From the NCBI GenBank assembly GCA_028820695.1, contig JAPPIB010000045.1, positions 62,001 through 126,000 of the forward strand: a DNA stretch of 64,000 nucleotides. Reading direction: 5' to 3'. A program made the translations under genes and the position numbers. This document shows positions 1-7,420 of this stretch, piece by piece (positions within the stretch are counted from its first letter, which is position 1; every line of letters begins with the position of its first letter). The notes under the pieces are model-generated. The model did not search any database. It was not told the origin of the DNA and saw only the letters and a program-made list of their open reading frames with translations. Source of the stretch: Acidiferrobacterales bacterium (GTDB lineage: Bacteria; Pseudomonadota; Gammaproteobacteria; Arenicellales; JAJDZL01).

Positions 1-1328
1 ACGCCCTCGACCTCAAAAAGCGATGGCTCGGGTTTGTTGTGCTCTGCCTTGACCACACCGGCAATCTCGTCCTTGAGGATCGCGTCAGTGGCCCGGTTCT
101 GGATCTCTGCGACAAGGCTTTCGTCAAACTGCTCGATGTCCGCCAGAACCTCGGCTTCTGCGTAGGCGATGTCCAGCATCGTGCGATACTCGTTCTGAAC
201 CAGGACCATCGCCACGTCCTCATCAACGTCCAGTTGTTCCATCAGTTTCTCAATTTCCGCCCGATCTTCCTTGAAGCGTTTTTCCTGGGCTGCCTCGTAG
301 TTCATGATGTTCAACGTCCAACCTGTCAGCTGGGAGGCCAGTCTCACGTTCTGTCCACTGCGTCCGATTGCCTGTGATAACTGTGATTCCGCAACAACAA
401 CATCCATGCTGTGTGTCTGATTGTTAATGGCAATCGATTCGACCTCCGCCGGAGCCAGGGCATTGATCACAAACTGCGGTGCATTCGGGGACCATTGGAC
501 AATATCCACACGCTCACCGGCGATTTCATTGGAAACGCTCTGTACCCGGGTACCGCGCACACCGACACAGGCACCGATCGGATCAATTTTCGAATCAGGA
601 GAGAAAACGGCGATTTTCGCTCTTTCCCCTGGATCTCGGGCTGCGCTTTTGATTTCAACCAGACCTTCCCGTGTTTCCGGCACCTCGAGCTTGAACAGTT
701 CAATCAACAGTTCAGGAGAGGTGCGATCAAGAATCAGCTGCGGGCCTCGGGAATCGCTGCGCACATCTTTCAAGATCCCTCTAATGCGGTCGCCCTTGCG
801 CAGACCGTCTTTGGGTATGGAGCAACTCCTTGGCAGAAGCGCCTCGACACTGTCGACATCGACGACTGAGTCGAGACGTTCGGCGCGCCGTACCGAACCG
901 AACAGCATTGTCCCAATAAGCGGCGTGTATTGTTCATAGATCTGGCGACGTTCCGCCTCACGGACTTTCTGCAAGATAACCTGGCGGGTCGTCTGAGCAG
1001 CGATGCGTCCTAACGCGCTTGAGGGGATCTGTTCCTCAATGAACTGCCCGGCTTCCGCGTCCGGTTGCGTCTGCTTGATCTTGGCCAGCAATATATGGCG
1101 ATCCTCACTGAAATTCTCGTCTTCCTCCTCCACGATCTCCCATCTGCGGAACGTATCGAAGCCGCCGGTTTCCCGATTGATCGATACTCTGGCATCAATA
1201 TCGAGAATATTCTGTCTTTTTGCAGCGGCCGCCAACGCGTCCTCGACCGCCTCGAAGATAACCTCGGTATCCAGATTCCGCTCGTCGGAAAGGGCTTGCA
1301 CAATAGTTGGTATGTTTGACTTATCCAT
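1..1328 (-). CDS. nusA: Transcription termination/antitermination factor NusA (3' end beyond window)
   Basis: NusA binds RNA polymerase and nascent RNA, modulating pausing, intrinsic termination and antitermination. The reading frame begins with ATG (Met-Asp-Lys-Ser-Asn) and runs off the left edge after about 442 codons; full-length homologues have roughly 500. The N-terminal polymerase-binding domain is followed by an S1 domain (about residues 130-200) and KH domains, with the typical VGVRG and AIGRSGQNVRLA signatures readable on the complement. An acidic helix-hairpin-helix region (LMEQLDVDEDVA) begins the C-terminal repeats before the cut. It lies 15 bp downstream of rimP in the same direction, the standard rimP-nusA-infB order, and probably shares the rimP promoter and leader. 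Identification is secure; only the 3' end is missing. Confidence 0.96.
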   Translation of the reverse strand, partial: MDKSNIPTIVQALSDERNLDTEVIFEAVEDALAAAAKRQNILDIDARVSINRETGGFDTFRRWEIVEEEDENFSEDRHILLAKIKQTQPDAEAGQFIEEQIPSSALGRIAAQTTRQVILQKVREAERRQIYEQYTPLIGTMLFGSVRRAERLDSVVDVDSVEALLPRSCSIPKDGLRKGDRIRGILKDVRSDSRGPQLILDRTSPELLIELFKLEVPETREGLVEIKSAARDPGERAKIAVFSPDSKIDPIGACVGVRGTRVQSVSNEIAGERVDIVQWSPNAPQFVINALAPAEVESIAINNQTHSMDVVVAESQLSQAIGRSGQNVRLASQLTGWTLNIMNYEAAQEKRFKEDRAEIEKLMEQLDVDEDVAMVLVQNEYRTMLDIAYAEAEVLADIEQFDESLVAEIQNRATDAILKDEIAGVVKAEHNKPEPSLFEVEG

Positions 1329-1343
1329 TATTCATGCGCTCCT

Positions 1344-1820
1344 TCAAGCCAATCCTCCCATATCCGGTTTCAAACGGGCTCGACGAATGCCAGTGATATC
1401 AATGCTGTAATTATCACCATCCGCGAGCACCACAATGTCATTGTCCCTTACCTCAAGCAATTGTCCCAGAAAATTCTTTCTGCCTTTACACTGCACCCAG
1501 GTTGAAACATCGATCCACTGCCCGACCGCCTGGACGAAGTGTTCGCGCTTGGCCAGCGGCCGTTCAATTCCAGGCGATGAGACTTCCAGATTGTACGGAC
1601 CCGTGATTGGATCTTCCACATCGAGCAGCCTGCCCACCTGTCTGCTGACGAATGCGCAGTCATCTAAGTCCACGCCGCCGGGAGCATCGATATACAGGCG
1701 AAGTACTCGGGACCTCCCGCGACCGATCAATTCGATGTGCACCAGTTCATACCCATAGCCTTCCACGGCCTCGTCAAGCATGCCCTGCCAGTCGTGCTGT
1801 GTCTGTATCAGGTTCGACAA
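1344..1820 (-). CDS. rimP: Ribosome maturation factor RimP
   Basis: RimP is a cytoplasmic protein needed for 30S subunit maturation. The family core is clear: an ELVHIEL strand, LRLYIDAPGG, a DDCAFVSRQVGRLLDVEDPI stretch and the SSPGIERPL motif, followed by the C-terminal SH3-like barrel. I chose a TTG start because it gives a 158-residue protein whose N-terminus matches the usual family length (about 150) and because a GGAG lies 11 nt upstream. The frame stays open to a second TTG at 1859, which would add 13 residues but sits against the terminator-like hairpin in the leader. nusA follows after 15 bp. The preceding leader may attenuate this operon. Confidence 0.93.
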   Translation of the reverse strand: MSNLIQTQHDWQGMLDEAVEGYGYELVHIELIGRGRSRVLRLYIDAPGGVDLDDCAFVSRQVGRLLDVEDPITGPYNLEVSSPGIERPLAKREHFVQAVGQWIDVSTWVQCKGRKNFLGQLLEVRDNDIVVLADGDNYSIDITGIRRARLKPDMGGLA

Positions 1821-1856
1821 TTCTCCCAGAACTCCAGTTTTTTGGATCCGAACAAT

Positions 1857-1883
1857 CAAAAACCTCGCATTAGCGAGGTTTTC
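1857..1883 (-). terminator. Terminator-like hairpin in the rimP-nusA leader
   Basis: On the complement an 8-bp perfect stem (AACCTCGC / GCGAGGTT) with a TAAT loop is followed directly by a run of T. No complement-strand gene ends within 1.2 kb upstream, so the hairpin cannot simply end a neighbouring gene. It lies between the likely rimP promoter and the rimP start and could act as an attenuator. A-richness on the other side makes it symmetrical, but nothing on the plus strand ends here. Confidence 0.65.
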
Positions 1884-1900
1884 TTGAGTCTATTCCTCCG

Positions 1901-1970
1901 TTTCAGTCAGTTTGGTTCAGAACAATCTCAACGTGTCACTGATCAATCAACACCAATCCACTGACTGAAA
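1901..1970 (-). repeat. 11-bp inverted repeat in rimP leader
   Basis: TTTCAGTCAGT and ACTGACTGAAA are perfectly complementary and enclose 48 nt. In a transcript starting near 1980 they would form a long-range stem just before the terminator-like hairpin. This may be the upstream part of an attenuator, or a chance palindrome. No tRNA cloverleaf fits here, although some gammaproteobacteria carry tRNA-fMet upstream of rimP. Confidence 0.5.
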
Positions 1971-1986
1971 GCTTTCTTGGTGTGAA

Positions 1987-1995
1987 AGTATACCA
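1987..1995 (-). promoter_or_regulatory. Extended -10 promoter candidate for rimP-nusA
   Basis: The complement reads TGGTATACT, an extended -10 element (TGn plus TATACT). No good -35 box sits 16-18 bp upstream, which is tolerated with an extended -10. Transcription would start near 1980, giving a leader of about 160 nt that contains the inverted repeat and the terminator-like hairpin. Confidence 0.45.
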
Positions 1996-2258
1996 TAAGT
2001 CAGCCGTTGATATCAGCGTCAAATTCCAAACGACACCGCGGGTTTTTCAGGCGTTGACATCGGCTACCCGATAAAAATCCATGTAGTTTTGGGCATTGTG
2101 TTTCAAAACGAGAACTCAGTGGCGTGTGAATCAGGGTGCCTGCAGTGACAAATCGCACCCGCCGAAAGTTCATTTGCGGCTTTCGAGAATACCAGCGCGA
2201 CTGCAACATCACCGACCCCATCAATCACCTGGTCAACTCACTCCGAGGGAAAACCATA

Positions 2259-2280
2259 ATCACCGCATAAGTGCGGTGAT
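2259..2280. repeat. 9-bp perfect hairpin in the gap left of the peptide precursor
   Basis: ATCACCGCA and TGCGGTGAT are separated by 4 nt. Neither side carries a convincing T-tract, so it is a weak terminator at best; a protein-binding palindrome is possible. The rest of the stretch from about 2000 to 2640 contains no recognisable gene, and in particular no trace of nuoN, which one would expect upstream of rimP. Confidence 0.4.
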
Positions 2281-2645
2281 CTTCACTGTCGCTGTCCGGA
2301 AACAGGAACTATCCGGCAGATGCATCACCGGGGACCTGAGAAAGAGCGCGGCACGCTGAAGTGGATGTGTCCGGAGGCTGTGTTTATCTCGACTGATGAA
2401 AGTAACGGTTGCAAAGTTGTCGGGATGGAAGACTCTGACTTTGCCCAGCTGTGAAGGCAGTGACTGCTGTTCCGTCTTCATAGGCTTGATGGTATTCATT
2501 ATTCATGATCGGTCCAGATTCCAGCCGCGAGGTGGAAGTATCAGATGGCAACGTCCAATACTGCCCGACTGCAGGAAAAAATATCGGTCATCGCCTGACC
2601 AGACTATTGTCAGATTGCTGATACACTCCCAATCGTCAGAAAGTT

Positions 2646-2674
2646 TTTTACTTGTACGTAAATTTTTTTATAAT
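2646..2674 (+). promoter_or_regulatory. Promoter candidate for the NHLP precursor gene
   Basis: A perfect TATAAT lies in a very AT-rich stretch, with a poor -35 (TTTTAC) 17 bp upstream. The predicted start is near 2681, about 50 nt before the precursor ATG. The AT-rich run may also act as an UP-like element. Having its own promoter would allow the precursor to be expressed above its processing genes. Confidence 0.5.
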
Positions 2675-2733
2675 ATCTGGCACGAACTGAAATTTGGAGG
2701 CAAAAACAAAAAACTATGCGAACTGGAGATCAA

Positions 2734-2967
2734 ATGCTCAACCATGTTATCGATAAATCCGCTACGGATTCCGATTTCAGGATGAAACTGGTTTCAGACC
2801 CAAAAGCTACGATCAGTGAGGAATTGGATATTACCGTACCCGACTCCATGACAATCGTAGTGCATGAGAGTGATATGCAGACCGTTCATATCGCTCTGCC
2901 ACCGGACCCCAACATGACCGAAGAACAGCTTGAAGCTGTGTCAGCTGGTCTTTGTTGCTGCTGGTAA
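2734..2967 (+). CDS. NHLP-type RiPP precursor peptide with predicted core LCCCW
   Basis: A 77-residue peptide resembling nitrile-hydratase-related leader peptides (NHLP): SDFRMKLVSDPKATI, then a strand-rich VHESDMQTVHIALPP segment, then a TEEQLEAVSAG end. NHLP leaders normally finish with a Gly-Gly or Ala-Gly site cut by the C39 peptidase of the exporter; here this would leave only Leu-Cys-Cys-Cys-Trp as core. All three Cys could become thiazolines through the YcaO protein of this locus, and the terminal Trp is a possible substrate for the halogenase homologue. I chose the ATG with GGAG five bases upstream; an ATG six codons earlier (2716) also has GGAGG, but 15 nt away. A strong bidirectional terminator follows. 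The leader assignment is firm; core boundaries and modifications are inferred. Confidence 0.85.
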   Translation: MLNHVIDKSATDSDFRMKLVSDPKATISEELDITVPDSMTIVVHESDMQTVHIALPPDPNMTEEQLEAVSAGLCCCW

Positions 2968-3037
2968 GTCTTTTTAGGAGCATTACCAGCCAAGATCCCG
3001 AGCCATTTGGTTCCGATCTTGTAAACAAGTTGGAATG

Positions 3038-3074
3038 AAAAACCCCTTGTCGATGTATCGACAAGGGGTTTTTT
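3038..3074. terminator. Strong bidirectional Rho-independent terminator
   Basis: A perfect stem (ACCCCTTGTCGA / TCGACAAGGGGT, loop of 4) is flanked by five A on the left and six T on the right. It lies between the precursor gene reading right and the convergent leader-cyclase fusion reading left, and can end both transcripts. Confidence 0.92.
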
Positions 3075-3138
3075 GGTGGTAAGCGCCAAAAATCCAATCT
3101 GCTCCTGATCGCACCAGGAGTCAGGTGGCAAGATTGCT

Positions 3139-4443
3139 TCAGTTCTTCAGGAAATCCACAAGATTTTCCAGAGCCTCAATACAGAATGCAGACGTCACAG
3201 ACTCAGACCCGTGTCCCTGCTGCCCCCACGTGCCCCACTTCAGCGACTGATCACCAAAAGCCAGAAGTTCAGGCCAACTGCCATCCTCACCTTGCATATC
3301 AATGATCCGTTCGGCCTGTCTCTTTGCATCAATGCGTTCAAGGCATCCTATGTTATGCAACGCTGAAACTGCCTGAGCAGTCTGAAGGACATCGCCAAAA
3401 TCGCCCATGCCATCGCACAACCCTGCGATACGGTCCGCCAGTACGGGTCGTAATTGGTCAAGCGCCGGTCGCACCCTGATCATGGCACGCGCGGCGGCAT
3501 AGCATATTGCCACTGGATCGGGGTACCACTTCGATGTGCCGGCAAGATCACTGTCCGCAATGAGACTTTCCAACCATCGCAGGGCGCGTTCGGTTTCCGG
3601 ACGGTCGCCCAGATAAGCGATTACGTTCGCATTGACTACCGGATCGGCTTCAATACGAAACATCTTCACAACATCCGGCTCATCTCCCTCGAGAATCCAG
3701 GTCATAAATCGACCGTACTCGTCGCGATTCGCCAGAATTTGCGGTATGTTCCTTCCCAACATGACCCACGGATGGTTCCCAGCGACAAGCGAACACAGAG
3801 CGGTACTGTCCAGATCCTGGGGAAGGTGACGGTAGTATCTCCACAACCCTGGATATTCAATGGTCTTGACGAGGTAAGTCCTGGCCGCGTCGCACATCAC
3901 CTTGGCACGCCGATCATCAGAACTTTCCAAGGCAAGTACACAATAGGCGGAGATGAAGGGAGGCCTTTCGAAATGTCGGGGTATGTCCGGGTCTGAGACA
4001 TTGAAGCGAATGCAGTGCAATGCCCCGTCTTCATTGACAGTGGAACTCAGGAAATCAAGCCCCAGGCTGATACTCTCCCTGCCCGCTTTCGCAAGTTCCT
4101 CACAGGTCAAATTATCCTTTGGGTCTCGCGGTCTCTCAGGGCGCGGTGGACGGACGGGCGGCGCCGGATCGTAAAGTGTCGCCCGAAGAAACTCAAGTGA
4201 TGTACCACCGGTCTTGGCCGCCTGCCGTTCGGCTTCGGTGAACTTGTCTTGGGGTGGAAGCACCAGATGCGTCTCGGTGTAGGACTCTTCGTGAACATGG
4301 ATTTTGTGGTCTGCATCCAATTTCACGTCAAGTTCGCGTTCGATCATCGCTTTCGGGTCGGCGAGAAGACTCCTGCGAAACTCGCCATCCTCACGAGCTT
4401 TCGATTCAATCTTCCCAGCTGCGTCAACCGATCTTTTCACCAA
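3139..4443 (-). CDS. NHLP-leader-like domain fused to a squalene-cyclase-like repeat barrel
   Basis: Residues 1-78 resemble the NHLP leader of the nearby precursor (EFRRSLLADPKAMI, HVHEESYTETHLVLPP) but end in AAKTGG and are followed by a Pro/Arg-rich linker (about 92-108) instead of a core. Residues 110-434 form an alpha-rich repeat region of the prenyltransferase/squalene-oxidase type: a QGEDGSW repeat near 384-390 and DLDSTA at 210-215, which recalls the DxDDTA acid motif of class II terpene cyclases with the last Asp replaced by Ser. Cyclase-like proteins are known companions of NHLP loci. The role is unknown: a tailoring enzyme recruited through its own leader domain, or a scaffold. The start is TTG at 4443 or the adjacent GTG at 4440. 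It lies 34 bp behind the 980-aa exporter gene, as the last gene of that operon. Confidence 0.8.
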   Translation of the reverse strand: MVKRSVDAAGKIESKAREDGEFRRSLLADPKAMIERELDVKLDADHKIHVHEESYTETHLVLPPQDKFTEAERQAAKTGGTSLEFLRATLYDPAPPVRPPRPERPRDPKDNLTCEELAKAGRESISLGLDFLSSTVNEDGALHCIRFNVSDPDIPRHFERPPFISAYCVLALESSDDRRAKVMCDAARTYLVKTIEYPGLWRYYRHLPQDLDSTALCSLVAGNHPWVMLGRNIPQILANRDEYGRFMTWILEGDEPDVVKMFRIEADPVVNANVIAYLGDRPETERALRWLESLIADSDLAGTSKWYPDPVAICYAAARAMIRVRPALDQLRPVLADRIAGLCDGMGDFGDVLQTAQAVSALHNIGCLERIDAKRQAERIIDMQGEDGSWPELLAFGDQSLKWGTWGQQGHGSESVTSAFCIEALENLVDFLKN

Positions 4444-4477
4444 AGATACCCAATTCCGGTCATTGAGTCGATTCGAT

Positions 4478-7420
4478 TCAGAGAGTCTGTCTTCTCACCA
4501 ACTCTTTGAACACTCCATCGACTGCCATGAGATTCTGGAAAGAACCTTTTTGTATGACCTTTCCCGATTTCATCACGTAAATCTGATCTGCTTGCGCCAG
4601 CTCGGACAGTCGGTGGGCGATGACAACCCGGGTGGAGGTCAGAGCTGCGAGGTTCTGCATCACCCGAGCCTGACTTTCATTGTCCAGCCAATTGGTTGCC
4701 TCGTCAAGCATTATGATTCTGGGGTTGCGAACAACTGAACGCGCAATTGTGACGCGCTGACTCTCTCCTCCGGACAGAACACTCCCACTAGCGCCCACCA
4801 TAGTCATCATACCCATAGGCATGGCCTTGATCAGCTCGTCAATCTCAGCGGTCCGGGCAGCCCGCCATATTTCTTCACTGGTCACGTTCTCGTGATGACT
4901 TACCACGTTATCCCAGATGTCATTGGGATGAAGCGCCACTGACTGCGGCACTGTACCAATTTCCCGACGCAGTTGCTTCAGGTTCAATTGGTTCACATCA
5001 CGCCCGTCGAAATACACGGCGCCAGCTGTTGGCTGCTCAATTCCAAGTGCGAGTCGCAATAGCGTACTCTTGCCTGCGCCAGATTCCCCGGCGATGGCAA
5101 CAAATTCACCGGGACGGATATGAATCGTGACATCATCGAGTATCAGCGGACCGTCCGGGCCGTAACGGAAAGAAACTTGATCGAACAGAATCTCACCACC
5201 TAGTTTAGGAACCGGGTTTCCCTCTGACTCGACTTCCGGAACTGCGGCAAGCATCGGACGAATCTGCTTAAACGCTGGCAGCAAGGACGCGATGGTGCCT
5301 ATGGACTCGCCGAGTCTGGAGATTGCAGACTGGAGCACGAGAAATGCAGTGTAAACGATGAGAAAACTGCCAATCGCGACATGCCCGCTGTTCTGAATCG
5401 CGGTCGCGAAAAGCAAAACGCCACCTGCAAGAAATGGGAGCGCAGCTGCGAAAGCCCGTAAATGTCCTTCGAGCGAACCCAGTTCGATCTCCGCGTTCTT
5501 TTGCTGGCGATACTCCTGCGCCCAGATCGCATACGCCGACCCTTCTGCGTTTTCCACCCGCAGCTTGACTATGCCGTCCACGATCTGAAACAGCCGTCCC
5601 GCTACACGACGGGCTGCGCCGAGCATTCGCCCATAAGGCAATATCTGACGCAATCCAAATATCACGGTTATCAACAGCGAAAAAAGACTGAATACAAGGG
5701 CAACAACCCCAAGAAACGTATCGTAGAAGAAAATGACTGCAAAAATGGGGAGCAGGAAAATGACGGAGAGCAGGCTATCCGAAACCACCCCCTGAAAGCC
5801 ATCGCGCAAGTTCTGGAATGTCATCCCCGACATGGCAAGATTGCCAACCGGATACTGATGCAAGATTTTTGATGGCAGCCGCATGAGCCGATCCCAATAT
5901 GCAGCTTCAATTCGCGAGGCTGTACGTCCTTCGATTCGCATCATTGTTGTGCTTTGCAGTATGTGCAACAGTGCGCCCGCCACACCAAATCCTGCGATCA
6001 TCGCTGCAAAAATCCACAACTCGTCCAAAGTTCCATCGGACGTTACCTCGGTTGCGACATAACCAAGTGCAAGAGCGGGCACCAACTTAATCAACCCGAA
6101 CAGAGTCCCGACGATAACCAGCCATGTCAGGTCCGCAAGTGAACCGGACAAGCCAATTTTCAACATATCTGCCAGATTCATCTTGCCCGTCGGCAGTGGT
6201 TGATAGAACACCCAGGCGTCTTCGGCCAATGTGCCGGCACTGTCAGATGTCACCCGGGTCTTGCGCTTGGTTACCGGATCATATTCCCGATAACCTCCGA
6301 ACGTACCCGGCAACAGTGCCACAGGCTGGTCATTCTCGGAGCGGAACGCGAGCAATGCGTTGCTGTCGCTCCGCCACCACTTCTCATCTGAATTCAGACG
6401 CACGCGACGGGCGCGAATGCCTGACGCGGTCAGGACATCAAAAAGGCGCAGTGGAGTGGTGCCCAGTGCAGATCGCGATGGAATCGTGAAATTGATCCCT
6501 TCACGATGTCCGATTGTTTTCAGCGCGTCCACCAAACCTGTGTCTCCAGCACTGACATCCTGATCAACTGGCAATTCATACAAATTGAATAGACGGTGTC
6601 GGGCGACTTTCTCAACCATACGTCGGCTAGATGACAGTGCGACTTCCAAATTTACCTCATCCACCACCGCCAACCGACGATTCAGTCGTTCCAAGTCGAA
6701 TGCAACGGTATGGAAGTAAGCCAGTGCCGGCATCAACGTTCCTTCCCGCGCCAGGGTTTCGGTCGATTTGCCCGATACTGTAGTTTCCGCATTCAAGTTA
6801 AGCCAACTGTACGGCGTCATCGGTAATATGGTCTGAAGTGAGCTGTCCATCCGGGAAAGTTCCGCCTGCTCGATAATATCCATGAACAGGCACCCGCTTT
6901 GTGGCAGCTCGGTCACCCACACGACACCTCCCAGAGCAGATAACGTACCTGGCGCCACGCTCTGCATTTGATCAGGCTTCGCGTACGCTGTCATCCGTGG
7001 AAGTGGGTTTACAAATCGCGATAAAGTTGCGGTTATCTGGGTGAGCCATGTATCAATCTGTTCAGCCGTTTCTGCTGGATCAACCTCGGATAACAACGAA
7101 ACTGGCAGGCGTTTCAAAAGGGAATCGGGCGTGCCTTTGGCGACTAAATGCAATGTAGTGCCCGTTTTGTCATCTCGCCGATCTGGCGCTACACCCGGCA
7201 GTAACCGGCCCGACTCGCTGCTCAGCAAGTGCTGCGGTGCCTGCATCACTCCTTCAATGTATTCGATGATGAAAAGATTGACAGCGCCTCGATCGATGTA
7301 CCAGATATGATCCGGATCATCGAGATCAACCGGCAGATTGGCGGCGCATGGAACTGATGTACCGCTACGGGCAGCAAGTTCGGCCAGTGATGTGTACCCG
7401 CCGGGTGTGGAATCGTTCAT
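4478..7420 (-). CDS. NHLM-type export ABC transporter, permease/ATPase subunit 2
   Basis: A 980-residue half-transporter of the NHLP/NHLM bacteriocin export family. The long N-terminal region (about 1-400) lacks a C39 peptidase domain, as usual for the second ATPase of these systems. Five to six membrane segments follow (about 430-700), then an ATP-binding domain with Walker A GESGAGKS, Q-loop, signature LSGGESQR, Walker B IIMLDEAT and an IAHRLS H-loop. The D-loop reads NWLD rather than SALD. Its ATG overlaps the stop of the preceding peptidase-transporter gene (ATGA), so translation is probably coupled and the two proteins likely work together to export the modified peptide across the inner membrane. 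Confidence 0.92.
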   Translation of the reverse strand: MNDSTPGGYTSLAELAARSGTSVPCAANLPVDLDDPDHIWYIDRGAVNLFIIEYIEGVMQAPQHLLSSESGRLLPGVAPDRRDDKTGTTLHLVAKGTPDSLLKRLPVSLLSEVDPAETAEQIDTWLTQITATLSRFVNPLPRMTAYAKPDQMQSVAPGTLSALGGVVWVTELPQSGCLFMDIIEQAELSRMDSSLQTILPMTPYSWLNLNAETTVSGKSTETLAREGTLMPALAYFHTVAFDLERLNRRLAVVDEVNLEVALSSSRRMVEKVARHRLFNLYELPVDQDVSAGDTGLVDALKTIGHREGINFTIPSRSALGTTPLRLFDVLTASGIRARRVRLNSDEKWWRSDSNALLAFRSENDQPVALLPGTFGGYREYDPVTKRKTRVTSDSAGTLAEDAWVFYQPLPTGKMNLADMLKIGLSGSLADLTWLVIVGTLFGLIKLVPALALGYVATEVTSDGTLDELWIFAAMIAGFGVAGALLHILQSTTMMRIEGRTASRIEAAYWDRLMRLPSKILHQYPVGNLAMSGMTFQNLRDGFQGVVSDSLLSVIFLLPIFAVIFFYDTFLGVVALVFSLFSLLITVIFGLRQILPYGRMLGAARRVAGRLFQIVDGIVKLRVENAEGSAYAIWAQEYRQQKNAEIELGSLEGHLRAFAAALPFLAGGVLLFATAIQNSGHVAIGSFLIVYTAFLVLQSAISRLGESIGTIASLLPAFKQIRPMLAAVPEVESEGNPVPKLGGEILFDQVSFRYGPDGPLILDDVTIHIRPGEFVAIAGESGAGKSTLLRLALGIEQPTAGAVYFDGRDVNQLNLKQLRREIGTVPQSVALHPNDIWDNVVSHHENVTSEEIWRAARTAEIDELIKAMPMGMMTMVGASGSVLSGGESQRVTIARSVVRNPRIIMLDEATNWLDNESQARVMQNLAALTSTRVVIAHRLSELAQADQIYVMKSGKVIQKGSFQNLMAVDGVFKELVRRQTL

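Noticed and set aside
1886..2000. tRNA-fMet gene upstream of rimP
   Set aside because: A GGTTC-like stretch is present but acceptor, D and anticodon arms cannot be built.
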